Shown: positions 50,257 through 63,100 of the stretch, piece by piece
Layout of the letters: each line of letters opens with the position of its first letter
Position numbering within the stretch: position 1 is the first letter of the stretch
Assembly: GCF_008831285.2 (NCBI RefSeq)
Contig: NC_045141.1
Coordinates: forward strand, 18,596,848-18,660,847
Length of the DNA stretch: 64,000 nt
Origin: Nymphaea colorata
Taxonomy: Eukaryota > Streptophyta > Magnoliopsida > Nymphaeales > Nymphaeaceae
Direction: 5' to 3'
Made by a program: the position numbers and the translations under genes
Notes under the pieces: model-generated
Told to the model about the DNA's origin: nothing
The model's input: only the letters and a program-made list of their open reading frames with translations
The model's database searches: none

Positions 50257-53200
50257 TCTCTTTCTCCCTTCCTTCTCCACTACCTCCTATAAACAAATAA
50301 CGCATATACTTTATTAGCAGCAACAGATCCACCAGAGGGTTCGGCACCCCTTTTACGTTCTCCGTCTGTTAGGGCTCTCAACCAAGATATGGAAAATGGG
50401 GTTTCATTTTCGTTTCAGCGGCCAGCCATTGCAGGTGCTGCCCGTGCATGATGAGGAGGTGGTGATGGGCAAAATCCTTCTATCTTTCGTCTTCTTGATG
50501 GCTTTTTCTGTAGTTTTTAATGATTGCCTGGTCATTTTCAGTGTCTTGCGAAAGTTCAGGGCAAGAATCAAAAGGAAGATCGTCGATCCACTGAGAAACG
50601 GAACGAGAAACCCTAGAACGACCACCTCAGAAGAAAACCCGAAAACCTAAAAGAACGCCAGCCTACAACATGGGAAAAAAGGGGCTACCAGTCGTCACCT
50701 CAAAGAATACCAAAAATCACTAGAGATGGGAGAAGGGCTTTCTCTATCGACGATTAACGGAGACCAGAAGATGGATGCGATCACTCGATTTGGGGCAACA
50801 CAATAGCAACAATAATTATATCCCCATATGAGAAATCATGGAGGAGATAATCGTTTCGGGTTTCCCTTCTCCCAGGACCAAGATCGAGTGAAGAAAACCA
50901 CTAGGGCTAGCAGAAGAAAGCAACACCAGGACACGCCGTCCGATACGAGAATTTTTATCATAAATAAATGGGCGGCTCTATTATATACATAGAATCGAAA
51001 AACTCCTAACGCGTGTTGACGTGGAAGTTTACCGCCAATGCCTCTTCCCTTTCTCCGTATACAGGAAAAAAAAACTTGCCAAATTATCATCATCTACACA
51101 TACGCAGGACTGTCACATAATACTTTAAAGGGATCGATGGCAGGAAGTGTTTCATTCAAACACTTCAAGATCGTCAACCGAAGAGGCAGAAGCTTACTGA
51201 ACCGTCAGAAATTTTGGAATAATCGTACAAGTTTCTTCGTAAACTATAAAATCCTGATCCACGTTTGACAATTTACACCAAACATAAGACTTCAATCGAA
51301 AGTGCACAGAAAATCTCACATTAAGCTCCTCTTACTTCCAAAGGGTCCCTGAATTTATATAATGTGCTCATTTATATATTTTAAATTTATCACAAATTTT
51401 GAATTAAGTCGAACTTAACTAAATATGAAAATGACAGAAATAGAACAGATTGTGTCCTCTTTCACTTCGTTCTATGATGTCAATTTAATAAATTTTAAAA
51501 ACAAAATATTGACATTAATATAAACCAAAACCGTGTTGCATGAGCATTAGTGACTGTACTTAATGCAATAATGGTTTATAATGCTTTTAGCAACAGTTTG
51601 TAGTACTTTCAGCGACTATTTTTTTAATTTTAACCGCCCTCGAACAAATTTGAATATACATGCATATGTATATATTTATATATGGATAGCTACTAGACCT
51701 TTATATATCCAATTTGATAGAAATTATCTGAGCTATTGATTTTAAAAATATCAGATAACAAAAATTAAGTTGAAAAAATGGAAAGCTAGTTGTTTTTTTA
51801 ATATACTAAAATACATCCCAAATAAAAAACAGTTAATTTCCTTAATTGATATCTCTTACCTCATTTGAATGGTATTACAGTCTTTTGACAATACAACCAT
51901 GTTTCCTTTTTTTCAACTTAATCTCCACCATGTAATATTCTTAAAATCAATGGGCCGAACAATTTCAATAGTTTGTTATCTAACTATTTTTCTATATACA
52001 CATATATACACACATGTATATATGTATATAAGTCTATTGTCTTCATGTTGCCATCACAAAACACGAGTATGTTCGACCATTGTGCATGTTTGGAAGACAA
52101 AATGATAAAAATGTCCTTTAAATTCTATACAGTACGTACATTTACATAGTTTTATATACAAATTATGTGTCAGTTGCCTTTCAATCAATAATTGCTTCCT
52201 TTGTGGAAAAGGGCCAGCTCTATCATTTCTATCTTAAAGAAGTTCCTCTTTCTTCTAGGAAGAGGCATTACCTCGTAGGTGTGATTTTTTCAGAGTTTTT
52301 CTTATTTTTACTTGTTGTTTATGTGTTTTGTTGTTTTTCACATAGGATTTGTTTTTGTTTTCTTTCTGTTGTTTTTGCTTAGGGATGCTAAAGGATCATA
52401 TTCAAATCGGATATACTATTAAGCATGTATGCTCTTTCATTTATACATGTATATTCGAATTTAGATTTGAATATAAACGAAGCAAAGTCATATCTGAATC
52501 CAAATATCAAATCTGATTTAACAGTGCGAATCTTAACTTTGAACCAAATATCGTCAATGTTCAAAATGTAAGGGTGTTGGGTATATGGTATTTGTTTCAA
52601 ACTAAAATTGTTTTGAATCTGAATCCAATTCCAATCATATATTTATGTTTATCCAAATCTGATTGGAAATTCGATATATATACACATTCATATCTGTTTT
52701 TTTTTATCAATTTGGTCAGATATGAATCACTACAAACTCAGACCAGACATACATGATGAAATCACTATAAGTATTAGCTCTAAGTTTCATATAGTGTTGA
52801 GCAATTTTGCCAAAAAAACTAGCATATTTTCTTCATGTTCATAGGTATATGGTATATAAATGTTATTTGACAAGTTGAGTTGCCGACTTGAAAAGATATT
52901 TGGTAGTAAGTCAGTGAGGCCACCTTCAAATTCATCTTTGCCTATATGAGAAGCAAATATCATCACTACAAAGGCATATCACTCGGTTAAAGTTATGAAC
53001 AATTTATACTTGATGCATTTATGTAATCATACAATTTAAAGAGCATGTAAATAATTTTATATAGATAATCAAACATGTATATGGGTGTGCTTGGATAAAA
53101 GTTTTTTTGTAGGGTCAATGTTCTAAAACAATTGATCAAGATTTTTTTTTATATCAAATAATTGCATTCAAACCATTGAAAAGTCAACTTTTGCTTGTTG

Positions 53201-53973
53201 AAACAAACAATTGAAACCGACTTCAAAATCATGTTAGAAATACTTTGTTCATGCAAACAAACATGCCTTTAGAAGTCATTGGCTGTTGGAACACCATGTG
53301 AATATTCCGTGAATCTATCTCAAAGATTAGAGCATATTCATAGATACCTAGTTATAGTATTGCATGAATTTACTCTAATTCTTAAGGTACCTTTATGAAA
53401 TATTTGCAAAGTGTTCCAACGGCCAAACAACCTCTTATGGTTATAATTAAGAGAAAGTAGAAAACGACTTAAATTTGGTTGAATGTGTACACTTAATTGG
53501 GTGTTTGATTGCATCAATGTACTATCGAAATTGAGTGACTTATAAAACATTTTACTATTGTCACCAATAACATTTGGAAAGGACTTCTTAGTTTCGGCAT
53601 CCAAGAAAAAAGCAAAAGCATATTAGGCCCTTTGGAGTTATTTAGTAGTGGAGAAACTTGGTAAGTATTTCATGAATTTGCTTCAAAGATTGATACAGTT
53701 TCATTTAACACTAAGCTCAATGATTGGACCAAAATCATAAATCTATAGTTCTATTGTTCATTGATTGAGGCACACCCACGAGACACTTTCTGCTACCAAA
53801 CAACCCTTTAAAAATTGCCAAACAACCCTTTAAATATATACGCATTTGATGATCGTGAAACATATACATTGTTAATATGATAGTTTGTTCTTTAGCATTG
53901 AAATTGTGTTTATATTAGAGTTTTTTCCCAAAAAACATAAAAAAACCAGACTTTAATCTAAAGTTAGAATTCT

Positions 53974-53976
<3 letters not shown>

Positions 53977-54020
<44 letters not shown>
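53977..54020. repeat. (TA)n microsatellite
   Basis: About 22 ta units. Confidence 0.95.
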
Positions 54021-54025
<5 letters not shown>

Positions 54026-54811
54026 GTTTTGTAAGGTGCCGTTTTTGTGATTTTTTTGTCACCGTTGAGTATGCATGAGAGTATGACCTGTAAACCAGTT
54101 AAAGGGTTCTAGCTGTCATGTTTAAGCTCATCCATTGAGGTGCGTGTTTGAAGAGCCGAGACAAAACATCTCATCCAAAAACTTATCCCGATGAAATCCA
54201 TGGCATCTTCCTTCCTTCCAGGTACGAGGTGAAGATAATCCAGTCCACAGAAGTGTAAAATTAAAATGCCTCGGCCGTGTGGATAAGACAATTTGTCTCA
54301 TGACACCTTTTATCACTCCATTCAGCACAAACAGTTGAAAAAAAAAAAATCACGAGCAACTCGATTCCAAGCTCAATTATTGTACGTCATGCACGAACAG
54401 CTTGTCTTTTGAACGAATTTCTTTTGAAGCCCTGTGTAAAATCTCTTAACATATTCTTCAATTATAATATATATATATATATACATAAATTATACATTTA
54501 TATATACGTCGAAAATCTTTAGCCACATTATGTTCATGCATTCTACGGGTGAAAAATTACTTTTATATGAAAAAAAAAAAGCAAGCTTGGAGATGTCCAA
54601 TTATTGGTCTTTTTTCTCCTTGTAGCCAAAAGTATAGGCGCGTTTTTGAACCCATTTCCAACAGCCCGATTCAGCCGATTCATCCGATTCATCCGATCCG
54701 ATACAGATGGTTTACCGTGTTGTGTAGGGGAATGATAAATGTTGACAGCATTCAATGTTTGTTTTGAGTAGAAGGTTAACAACTTACAACTCAAAAAAAA
54801 AGACTTAAAAG

Positions 54812-54906
54812 ACCTTTTCATTTTCTCTGTCTTTGAGGTTATCGGATATGTCGACATTAAGGCCTTTCTATTTTCTCTGTCTTCGAGGTTATCGGATATG
54901 TCGACA
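54812..54906. repeat. 50-bp tandem duplication
   Basis: cctttt/ctattttctctgtctt followed by gaggttatcggatatgtcga occurs twice with a 50-bp offset (54812-54857 and 54862-54906). Confidence 0.9.
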
Positions 54907-55370
54907 TCTGAGTGGAATAAGACATCTGTCATGATCCGACTGTTTTCAATTCAGAAGAATAATATTAACAATAATCAAACTGATGACATACCTTCTACGA
55001 AATTGCATACTTGACCAGTTATGATATGCCTCTTAAAGTATAGTTATAGCTAAAAATCAAGTTTTGTTGGTAAAATTTTTTAAAGCTTTGATCTACCAGA
55101 TACGAATCGTTTTTCGTATCATCAAAACGATACGAGTTGGTTGTTTCCCGGAGATGGAGGGAAAGGGCGGGAGGTGGGCATTTTCGAAAAGAAAATATTC
55201 TCTCTCTACGCCATAAGAGGGAAAGGGAGACGGAGAGGAGATGATTTTCGGTTTTGCCGCGTTCCGCAGAGGGGAAAAAACTCCCTGTGGCTGCTACATC
55301 TCTGCAGCTCCTGCATCTCCGCTTCCTCTTCTTCCTAGCATCGCTGGACTGAGAGAACCAAAATGGTCAG

Positions 55371-56888
55371 ATGTTAAGTAGATTCCTGAAGATCATAATG
55401 AGTTCTCCTCCTCCTTCATCATCTTCTTATAGGTACGCGATTGCAGCAGCGTCTTTCACGAAAAGGTTCGTCTCTCCGTTTTTAGTTATCCCCTCCGCTT
55501 TGGTCGCTCTCTTCTTCTTCCTGCTGCTCACCTGCAATGCACTATCCATCTTCTGCTTCCAAATCCCTTTTCCCCTTAAGCCCATCCTGGATCGCGACCG
55601 CCACTTGCCGCAGAATGCAGTAGTCGTTGAGTTCGGAGAATCCTTATCTTCCTCCTCCTCCTCCTCCTCTTCTTCTTCCCCGTCGTCGTCTTCTTCCTCC
55701 TCGTCTCTACCATCTTCTATTATGTACGCCGTCAAGGAAGAAGCACCACTATCAAGAACGCGCGAAACTCTTCAGCTATTACACAAGCATGACGCCATGG
55801 TTCCACCATTGAACTCTTCGTCGCGCCAGCGGCTGAGATGGTTCAGAATGAACAGGACCAAGTTCAAGATTCTGCGGACCAGTAAACTCTCGAGTCAATT
55901 CTCTGCGAGAGTGCAAGAGTTCTTCGATGGCGCAGGTGGTGACGGTGTTGTTGGCAACACGACTTCCTCTTCTTCATCATCATCATCATCATCTGGTGCG
56001 AGCCGTCATCCCTGTGAGCTCCGTGTCTTCATGACGTGGATATCTTCGCTAGCGAATTTTGGTGACAGAGGGGTCTTCGCCATAGAGAGCCTCTTCAAGT
56101 CTAACCCAGAGGCTTGCTTGTTGATAGCCTCCAAAGAAATGGATTCCAGGAGAGGGTACAAGCTCTTGAGGCCCTTTTGGAGCAGAGGCTATAGGGTCAT
56201 GGCTGCCTCTCCCGACCTTGACTTCCTCTTCGAGAGCACCTCCGCGGAGGTTTGGTTTGAGAAATTGAGAAAGGGGAATGTCGACCCAGGCGAGGTGCCC
56301 TTAGGTCAGAACCTCTCCAATTTGCTTAGGCTCGCCCTTCTGTACAAGTACGGGGGCGCTTACATCGACGCCGATGTCGTCGTGGTGAAGAGCTTCGCCG
56401 GCCTTAGGAACACCCTCGGAGCACAGACCCGTGACGAGGGGACCGGGAGATGGAGCAGATTGAACAATGCAGTGATGATCTTCGACAAGAACCATCCTCT
56501 CGTTTACAAATTCATCGAGGAATTTGCTCTGACCTTTGATGGGAACAAGTGGGGTCACAATGGGCCTTACTTGGTCTCGAGGGTTGTATCGAGGGTCAGC
56601 GGAAGGCCCGGTTTTGAGTTCTCTGTGATGCCGCCGATCGCCTTCTATCCCGTCGATTGGAGTAAAGTCCGGTGCCTCTTCCACGGGCCGAGGGATAAAC
56701 ACCAATTCAAGTGGGTGTTGGCTAAACTCGGCAGGATCAAGAAGGATAGCTTCGCCGTTCACCTTTGGAACAGGCACAGCGGCGGGCTTCAGGTTGAAGA
56801 TGGCAGCGTCGTCTCTCACTTGATGTCCAGTTTTTGTGTGTTATGCAATAATACCTCTTTCCCCAATCTGCCGGCCATGGAAGGATAA
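55371..56888 (+). CDS. GT32-like alpha-1,4-glycosyltransferase (DXD / Gb3-synthase type), single exon
   Basis: Probable Golgi type II membrane glycosyltransferase of the plant 'alpha 1,4-glycosyltransferase' family; donor and acceptor sugars are unknown. It is a 505-residue frame. Residues about 33-60 are a hydrophobic signal anchor (FLVIPSALVALFFFLLLTC). Low-complexity poly-Ser stretches follow, then the DXD-containing catalytic domain. The metal/nucleotide-sugar site is D-A-D at residues 333-335 in YKYGGAYIDADVVVVK. The Gb3-synthase C-terminal domain has NNAVMIFDKNHPLVYKFIEE and WGHNGPYLVSRVV, ending near HLWNRHSGG. A second in-frame ATG at 55398 (MSSPPPSS) is an equally possible start. A four-codon upstream ORF (ATG at 55362, stop at 55374-55376) overlaps the first ATG. 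The last codons and stop lie in a 149-bp tandem duplication. Confidence 0.9.
   Translation: MLSRFLKIIMSSPPPSSSSYRYAIAAASFTKRFVSPFLVIPSALVALFFFLLLTCNALSIFCFQIPFPLKPILDRDRHLPQNAVVVEFGESLSSSSSSSSSSSPSSSSSSSSLPSSIMYAVKEEAPLSRTRETLQLLHKHDAMVPPLNSSSRQRLRWFRMNRTKFKILRTSKLSSQFSARVQEFFDGAGGDGVVGNTTSSSSSSSSSSGASRHPCELRVFMTWISSLANFGDRGVFAIESLFKSNPEACLLIASKEMDSRRGYKLLRPFWSRGYRVMAASPDLDFLFESTSAEVWFEKLRKGNVDPGEVPLGQNLSNLLRLALLYKYGGAYIDADVVVVKSFAGLRNTLGAQTRDEGTGRWSRLNNAVMIFDKNHPLVYKFIEEFALTFDGNKWGHNGPYLVSRVVSRVSGRPGFEFSVMPPIAFYPVDWSKVRCLFHGPRDKHQFKWVLAKLGRIKKDSFAVHLWNRHSGGLQVEDGSVVSHLMSSFCVLCNNTSFPNLPAMEG
55648..55710 (+). repeat. TCC/TCT triplet repeat coding poly-Ser
   Basis: A run of tcc, tct and tcg codons encodes an almost pure Ser stretch between the membrane anchor and the catalytic domain. 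A second run at 55969-55996 (tcatcatca) encodes another Ser tract. Both are likely length-variable linker segments. Confidence 0.85.
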
Positions 56889-57131
56889 GGCGGTCATGGT
56901 TGTAGCTTTCCTGTTCGCTTGTTTATTTGGTTGGTGGTTGTGTGAATAGTGAAATCAGGAGGAAGAGGAAAAGGATCCTCATCCTGTCGCAGTTGTGTAA
57001 TAGTATCTCTTCCAATCTGCCGGCCATGGAAGGATAAGGTGGTCATGTTGGACCCTTCCTGCTCTTTTTTTATTTTTTAATTTGGTTGGTTGGTTGTGAT
57101 CAGAAGGGGAAAAAGATCCTCATCCTTTCAC
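56838..57131 (+). repeat. ~149-bp tandem duplication spanning the glycosyltransferase stop codon
   Basis: Copy 1 (about 56838-56990) includes the final codons, the stop (56886-56888) and 3' sequence. Copy 2 (about 56991-57131) repeats caatctgccggccatggaag with an offset of 149 bp, then gtggtcatg, ttggttggt and the catcct motif near its end. Confidence 0.85.
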
Positions 57132-60014
57132 GACTCCATGGTAACTCTCTCCCTCTCTACCTCCCTTCAATTTCGGTAGCTTGTAAGTTGTAATATGATT
57201 AGATCATAGATCATAATATAAGTTCTTAACAACATAAAACTTGCAGCAGGTTGAGAGATGAACTGTAGAATGATTGTTCTCATTCATAGGTCTTGTCATT
57301 ACCAATTAAAACAGGTGGAGTGTTCAGAATTTTCATCAATCAGTTACTGTTCTTTTTTTCATTTTCTTTGGTTGATTAAATCTTTTTTCGCATTTTGGTT
57401 CTCTTTTTTCCCGCAGTATAGGCAAGTCATGAGTTTCACCTTGTCCTCAGCTCGTCACGTTCTGTACATGCGTCAGTTGTCACATTCTGTACCTGCTTGT
57501 CACACTTGCCTTTTCATTACCAGCCGCTCTGGGAAGGGAAGTTGTTTTCTCGTGCTCTAACTGAATGGGCTTTGAAGAGTGTTTCCCTGTGATCTGCTCC
57601 CAACTAGCTGTTTTCATCACATGATGTCCTGTGTTTATAGTCTTAAGAGGGAAGACAGTTGCCCAAGGGCTCTACTTTGGTTAATGTGAATGACAATCTG
57701 GATTGATATAAAAGGACATTTTTTCCAATACTCTCTTCACAATCCAATGCCACATCTCATGTTTTATTCCAAGTTTTCTATATCTGTTCTTGTACTTATG
57801 GAATTAGTGGCAACTGCCCAAAATGATGGAGTTTTCTGAGCATCTTCTTTCTGTAATTTCAACCTCTGGGGTTCTGGAAATTATTGATTCTTACCCGGAA
57901 TTGCTACGCAAATGGTCAATGAAACTAACGCTTCACTTTTTGGGGGTTGAATTGTAAGCTGGAGTTAGGTGGAGCCGATCTGTTGATCAATGCTTATCAG
58001 TTTTACATGTATGTTAGATCAGAAAAGATCTCCATCCCTATCTACCAGCTTGCGTCATATGTTGTCTTGAGCATCCATTCCTTGTTCCGCCAGCTGAAAT
58101 TGCCAAAGTGAGAAATCATAATTGCTTCAGTCTTTGGCTTCTCAGCTTTTAATGGCTTACGTCTGGAACTTTAATGGATAAAATGCCCATTTGTCTCAAT
58201 GAAGTTTTCTACGGAAATCGAAGAATGTTGGTATCTCAGACAGTGAGAGTTGTCACGAGTGGCTAGCCGCCTGTGAGGAAAGAGCCTTGTATGCTGTATT
58301 GACATATTTTTAAAATCAACACATTGTGAAAAGTGGCGTGGATAAATTAAATTCTAATAAGGAAAAAAATAAAGAAAGTTACAACAGAAATACAAATTTT
58401 GAATTTGTGGACAACTTTTAGGCGTATCACGGCGCAATGCTAGAGAGCCTAACTCCCAGCTTATTTAATTGAATCAAAATTTATTTAAATCTTGCAGATA
58501 GACAAACTTTCATTTTATTCCATTAGAATCCATTCTTTCAGCCGTAGAATTGCGTTCCATACATGAAATGTTAATTCCCTTTCGGTTGTTAAATATTATG
58601 ATGCAAACATAGTTCGCATTCTAGAGGTATACAAGGTAGAAATTTTATATATCATAAAATCTGCAACCTTAGAATGCAGAGATTCCAAGTTAAACACTTC
58701 GTTGATAAAAGTTAACTAAGATTGCATTTGCTCAGAAATCTTATAGGGAAACTATAGTGTCAATAAATGTATGATTATGATTTGTGGACAAAGCTTGCAA
58801 CTGATCGTCGTTTCTTCTTCTGAATCTTCTTCCAATGAGTTGTGACATTTTCTGCAAGTTTCGTGGAGATACTTTCAAGTTCATCCCTGATTTAGAGACA
58901 TTTGACAGATCTCACCTTACATAATTGCAATTGGCAAGTTCATTCCTTAAAAATTTTAATTTTTTAAGACAAATTTAGTTACTGATTGTCTTTACCATGT
59001 TGGCGGCTCACGATCTACAATTACTATAAGGTTATAAAGAATGGGTTTTATGTCCACCTTCTTAGGACCCATTGGCTTTGGGTCATTTTATATCTTGCAT
59101 TATGTTCCTTTTGTACATGTCATTATTCCTTTTTTTTTTTGGGGAAATGTCTGAAGGGAAGTAGTATAGCTAATAGAACCGGGCGACATGTTAACAATAC
59201 ATCGTCAGATTCTTATGGGTACTATGCTTTTATACTGCAAACGATGGCGCTACAACTACTATAAATTGAAACAGACCTTGAACCTTGGAGGGCAAGGATA
59301 AAAAAGGCTTCGCTTTCTAGGTATCATCCCTCTCCTCCCTCCATAAAATTTTGGAAATAAAGAGTTGGGTGCCTAACTCCCAACAATCTTGCACCACATA
59401 AGAAGGATGTTATGTCACTCATTAAACATGCAAATGACATGATTGAGACTTGATATTCTTCCCATTTTACTTTAACGTATGGAATATGTTTTCATAGTAG
59501 TAGAACAAAAACATTGTTTACCTGAAAAATTATTATCTAAGAGTTAGTTGAAGATGGTTTTACTAAAATTGAATGGTTTTGATGATAGCGAGAAGATAGG
59601 GGTGGATATGTCTCAATGGTTAATACTGTGATTGTAAATATGGAAAACTTTCTAAGAAAATTATAGCATCTGTTGATGGTTTCCTAACTGATCACCAGAC
59701 GTGCTGAAAAAACTCAAAAGTTTTTCTTGGTCCTGGTTTCAATGGGGAGCCCTCTATGGCTTGGATGGTTTGACCCCAACGAGGTTAGACGCGTTTTTGA
59801 CGGACTTACATCCGACTTGGGTCCAGCCACCATGTGCGGCACTTCATCCGCCTCGCCTCGGCCCTCCGCCATGGTCTGTGGCTCTCATGGTGATTGACCC
59901 ATTCCATTTTTGGCCGGTCGGTCCACCCGTGCCGGCATCTGCTTCATAGTCTCTCTCTCTCTTTCTCTCCCTCGCTACGAAGAGAAGGACCAGAAGAATC
60001 GATCAAGGTGGAGG
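56889..60014. other. Intergenic region downstream of the glycosyltransferase gene (3.1 kb)
   Basis: After the duplicated 3' region the sequence is AT-rich with no supported gene. Open frames at 57258-57560 and 58986-59264 have no recognisable similarity. From about 59700 the sequence turns GC-richer and then pyrimidine-rich (ctctctctctct at about 59951-59975), consistent with the promoter and leader of the next gene. Confidence 0.6.
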
Positions 60015-60094
60015 ATGATGTTTCCCCAGCAGTGGTCGTCCCCCTGTGGCAACCAATGCACTCACAAGTACGCCGCACTTATGCAGATTCCCTG

Positions 60095-60143
<49 letters not shown>

Positions 60144-63100
60144 GCACGATTGCTGACACGCACAAAATGATCGATTGGCATATTTTAGTTCATAGTTAAC
60201 GTAACGCTGATACCTTCCATTCTCAAGCTCCTATAAGTTGGATTGGGGTTTTCTTTCTGCAATTTTTCTTTTCCTTGTTGTTATGTCGCCCATTTCTGAA
60301 ACGTGGACAGGAGCCTGGGGTGACCTTAGCTGCTTGATCTTCCAGCTGAAATTGTCCAATTCTGTGATAAAGTTATTATGTTCATGATGGCGTTTAATGC
60401 GGCCATTCATTCATTTCATTTCTTCGAGGCTCTGTATTATTAGGCAGTCAATATTTGGAAATACGAGAAATGTTGGTGGTGTGCCATTCAAGTATGGTAA
60501 TTGGTTTTTCATCAGTTGTTCAATCCTTTCCTATGAAATTTTACATTCGTTTTTTAGGATGAAATCGGGGTTGGGAATGTGACAAAAATCGTAGCTGAAG
60601 AAAAATGATTTTGGGATGCAGAATTGTAGTTGCAGCAGTATAATGCATCTGAAAGAGCGAGGTGACCAATTGAGACAATTTTATGCGACCATCGGTACAC
60701 GAACGCAGGGTTAGCTTCTGTAGGGTGGTAATGCACACGTAGTTTGGGGAAATCTCTGGAAGGAATATGAAAGTTTCTTTTGGAGTTGACAGTGCAATCA
60801 AGAAGGCGTCGAGCCTCAGATAGTTATATCCCGTGCCCAGTTTCTATTGAGTTCATCATAGTCTAGAATTTCAATGGAAAACAACCCTAGCACGTTATAG
60901 CAATCGTTTATCAAAGTTCACATGGTGAACTGGGAACCCAAATTCAGCAAGCAAGATGTCTCCTTTTTACATTGAGTATGTTACCCTGCACTATAATATG
61001 AAAGGTCTTATAATAAACTCCTGCCATTCCAAGGGAAAGGACATGCCTGATCCACACAAACAGCTCAGTCAAGTAAATCAAATTCATCACATTCCACAAG
61101 CGATTTTTTGATCATGAAAAGGGGACAGTTTAATATATAACTATGAAATACTGTGGCATAGAAAATAGTTGTTCGTATGCTTCTTACAGAAACATCAATA
61201 AGAGGCATTCAGAATGTCGTTTATTCCTTCTGTAGTCATGATAATATGCTTCAGCAAATAAGTACCTAATCAAATAACAACATACCTAAGGGGATACTGC
61301 AAAAAAAATGTAAGTCAAGGTTTTATAAATCTTCACTATAAAAGGGGAAAGCAGTGATAACAGCGGTGGGTGGAAGGTTGTACAGCCATGTTATGAAGTC
61401 ATGAGGTGGTCAATCTAGCCTGCCAGGCTGCTAGAATGAATCAAAGGGGTTGGCAATGATATGGGCCAATTTGTTTCATCTTGGCCTGGATGATCCATAT
61501 CTAAATATGGCCCTTTTGAGTTCCCACTAGTACTCAGATAGCCATCCCATCTTGATCTAAAGGAGGTAGGTGGGTTGCCCTCACACCGGCACTTAATCGT
61601 ATATGGTAGTTCCACTGGAAGATAAGCAAGAAGATTTCCGACGTATGAAGCAACAAACTAGATTATGGTGATAATGCAAGAAGAAGGTGTTGATGTTTGA
61701 TAGCCCTGTTAGTGACAACAATACTACAATAAAGAATTTGAGCAACCTAAGATTTATGAGTTCCTTGATTATTGGGTTCTTATATTTCAAAGACATATTT
61801 CAATCATGAAGATCTATTTGTAAGGCGTAGAATTTTATGGACTGACTAGATCTTATTTCTTATGACCTAATCTCTGCTTATAGAAATGCTAGTACAACCA
61901 AACCTTGGTCATGTGGATCCTTTTCCTGCCTCTTTTAGATCCTACCTGTTGGTAGTTGTTATGATGTATCATTTCACATTTTTAGCTGCAATAGATAATG
62001 CAATGCTTTTTTGCTTATTATATCCTTATTTGTAGTACATGTTACCATTGGATTGTAGTTTTAATAATCCATTTTAGGTTCTTGTAGGGAGAGTGTTTTG
62101 CAAAAAGGGCTGTGATGCTGATGGAGATACATGGGAGGACTGTAAGTCTTTACTTGTTAAAGTATCATTGGCTTGAAATGGTTGATATATATCTTTGCAG
62201 CATGCAAGGTTTCAGGTTCGGTATCAATTTAGTGTAGCTTTTGGTTTATAGTTGCTCTTCTTTCAACTGTTTTGCGGTTTTCTAATGTTTCGATAAAAAA
62301 TAATTTGGCAACTGTTGTATTGTCATTTTCTTGCATTGGTTGAATACTCAGGCAACACTAAAGCTGCATAAATAAGTAAATAGAGAAAAAGACACATTGC
62401 AACTCTATTAACTAGGATAACTGAACAAGTATATAACGATGTAAACAAGTTAACAAAGTTACAAAAGCATATATCACACTTGTCTTTACTCTTTAGCCCT
62501 TTCAGTTAATGTGTAAGTTTACCTCCTTGCTTTCTGTCAATACTGGAAAGCTGATTCAAGGTGTAAATATAAGTCAGAGAAGCCCATGAGGTGAAGAGGC
62601 AGTGAAACAAGAAAAGTCACAAACCCAAGGTTCTCCTCTCATCCTTACTGTATTAATGGTTGTTGACATAACTTGCTCTGCTGTCAGTAGCCATGGCATG
62701 GCTAGGTCTCACAAAGAAAAGACCACGAGCAGCTAGGACATTTATAAGCACAATAGGAGAACTCACATCAGGTTAGATTGGATGACAAGGGAGTAAAATA
62801 TGTTTTGCAACGAACCAGGTTGTGTACTGGAACACATTTTTTTTTTGTAAAGTAAATTCTTTATATGCTTGCCAAAAATTACATGCATTGCAAATAAATA
62901 AATGAAGACAAGTTGTATTTGGTTGATGTGCGGATGTCTACGTAATACATATGCACACATGTTTATGTATAAAAGGTATTCTAGCCATTTTCAAAATGGC
63001 CAGTATGGTATATATATGTATGAAGTGGTGCCACCATGCCATCATGGGCTCTGATGATTAGTGCTCCTATTCAACAATTAAACCAGCTAAGCTGAAATGC

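Larger units (their letters stand above)
50281..55370. other. Intergenic region upstream of CPL1 and of the glycosyltransferase gene (5.1 kb)
   Basis: Between the divergent CPL1 and glycosyltransferase genes. The part next to CPL1 (50281 to about 51060) is less AT-rich and likely holds its leader and promoter. From about 51300 to 54500 it is strongly AT-rich with (TA)n tracts at 53977-54020 and 54465-54482, a dispersed repeat at about 52385-52740, and a 50-bp tandem duplication at 54812-54906. No gene is supported; the open frame 50396-50650 has no known similarity. Confidence 0.6.

Noticed and set aside
50396-50650. 84-codon plus-strand frame upstream of CPL1
   Set aside because: No recognised similarity, and it lies in the likely promoter/leader of CPL1 on the opposite strand. 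Treated as a chance frame.
56301-56819. 172-codon minus-strand frame under the glycosyltransferase gene
   Set aside because: Shadow of the true coding strand; it overlaps the DXD domain exactly.
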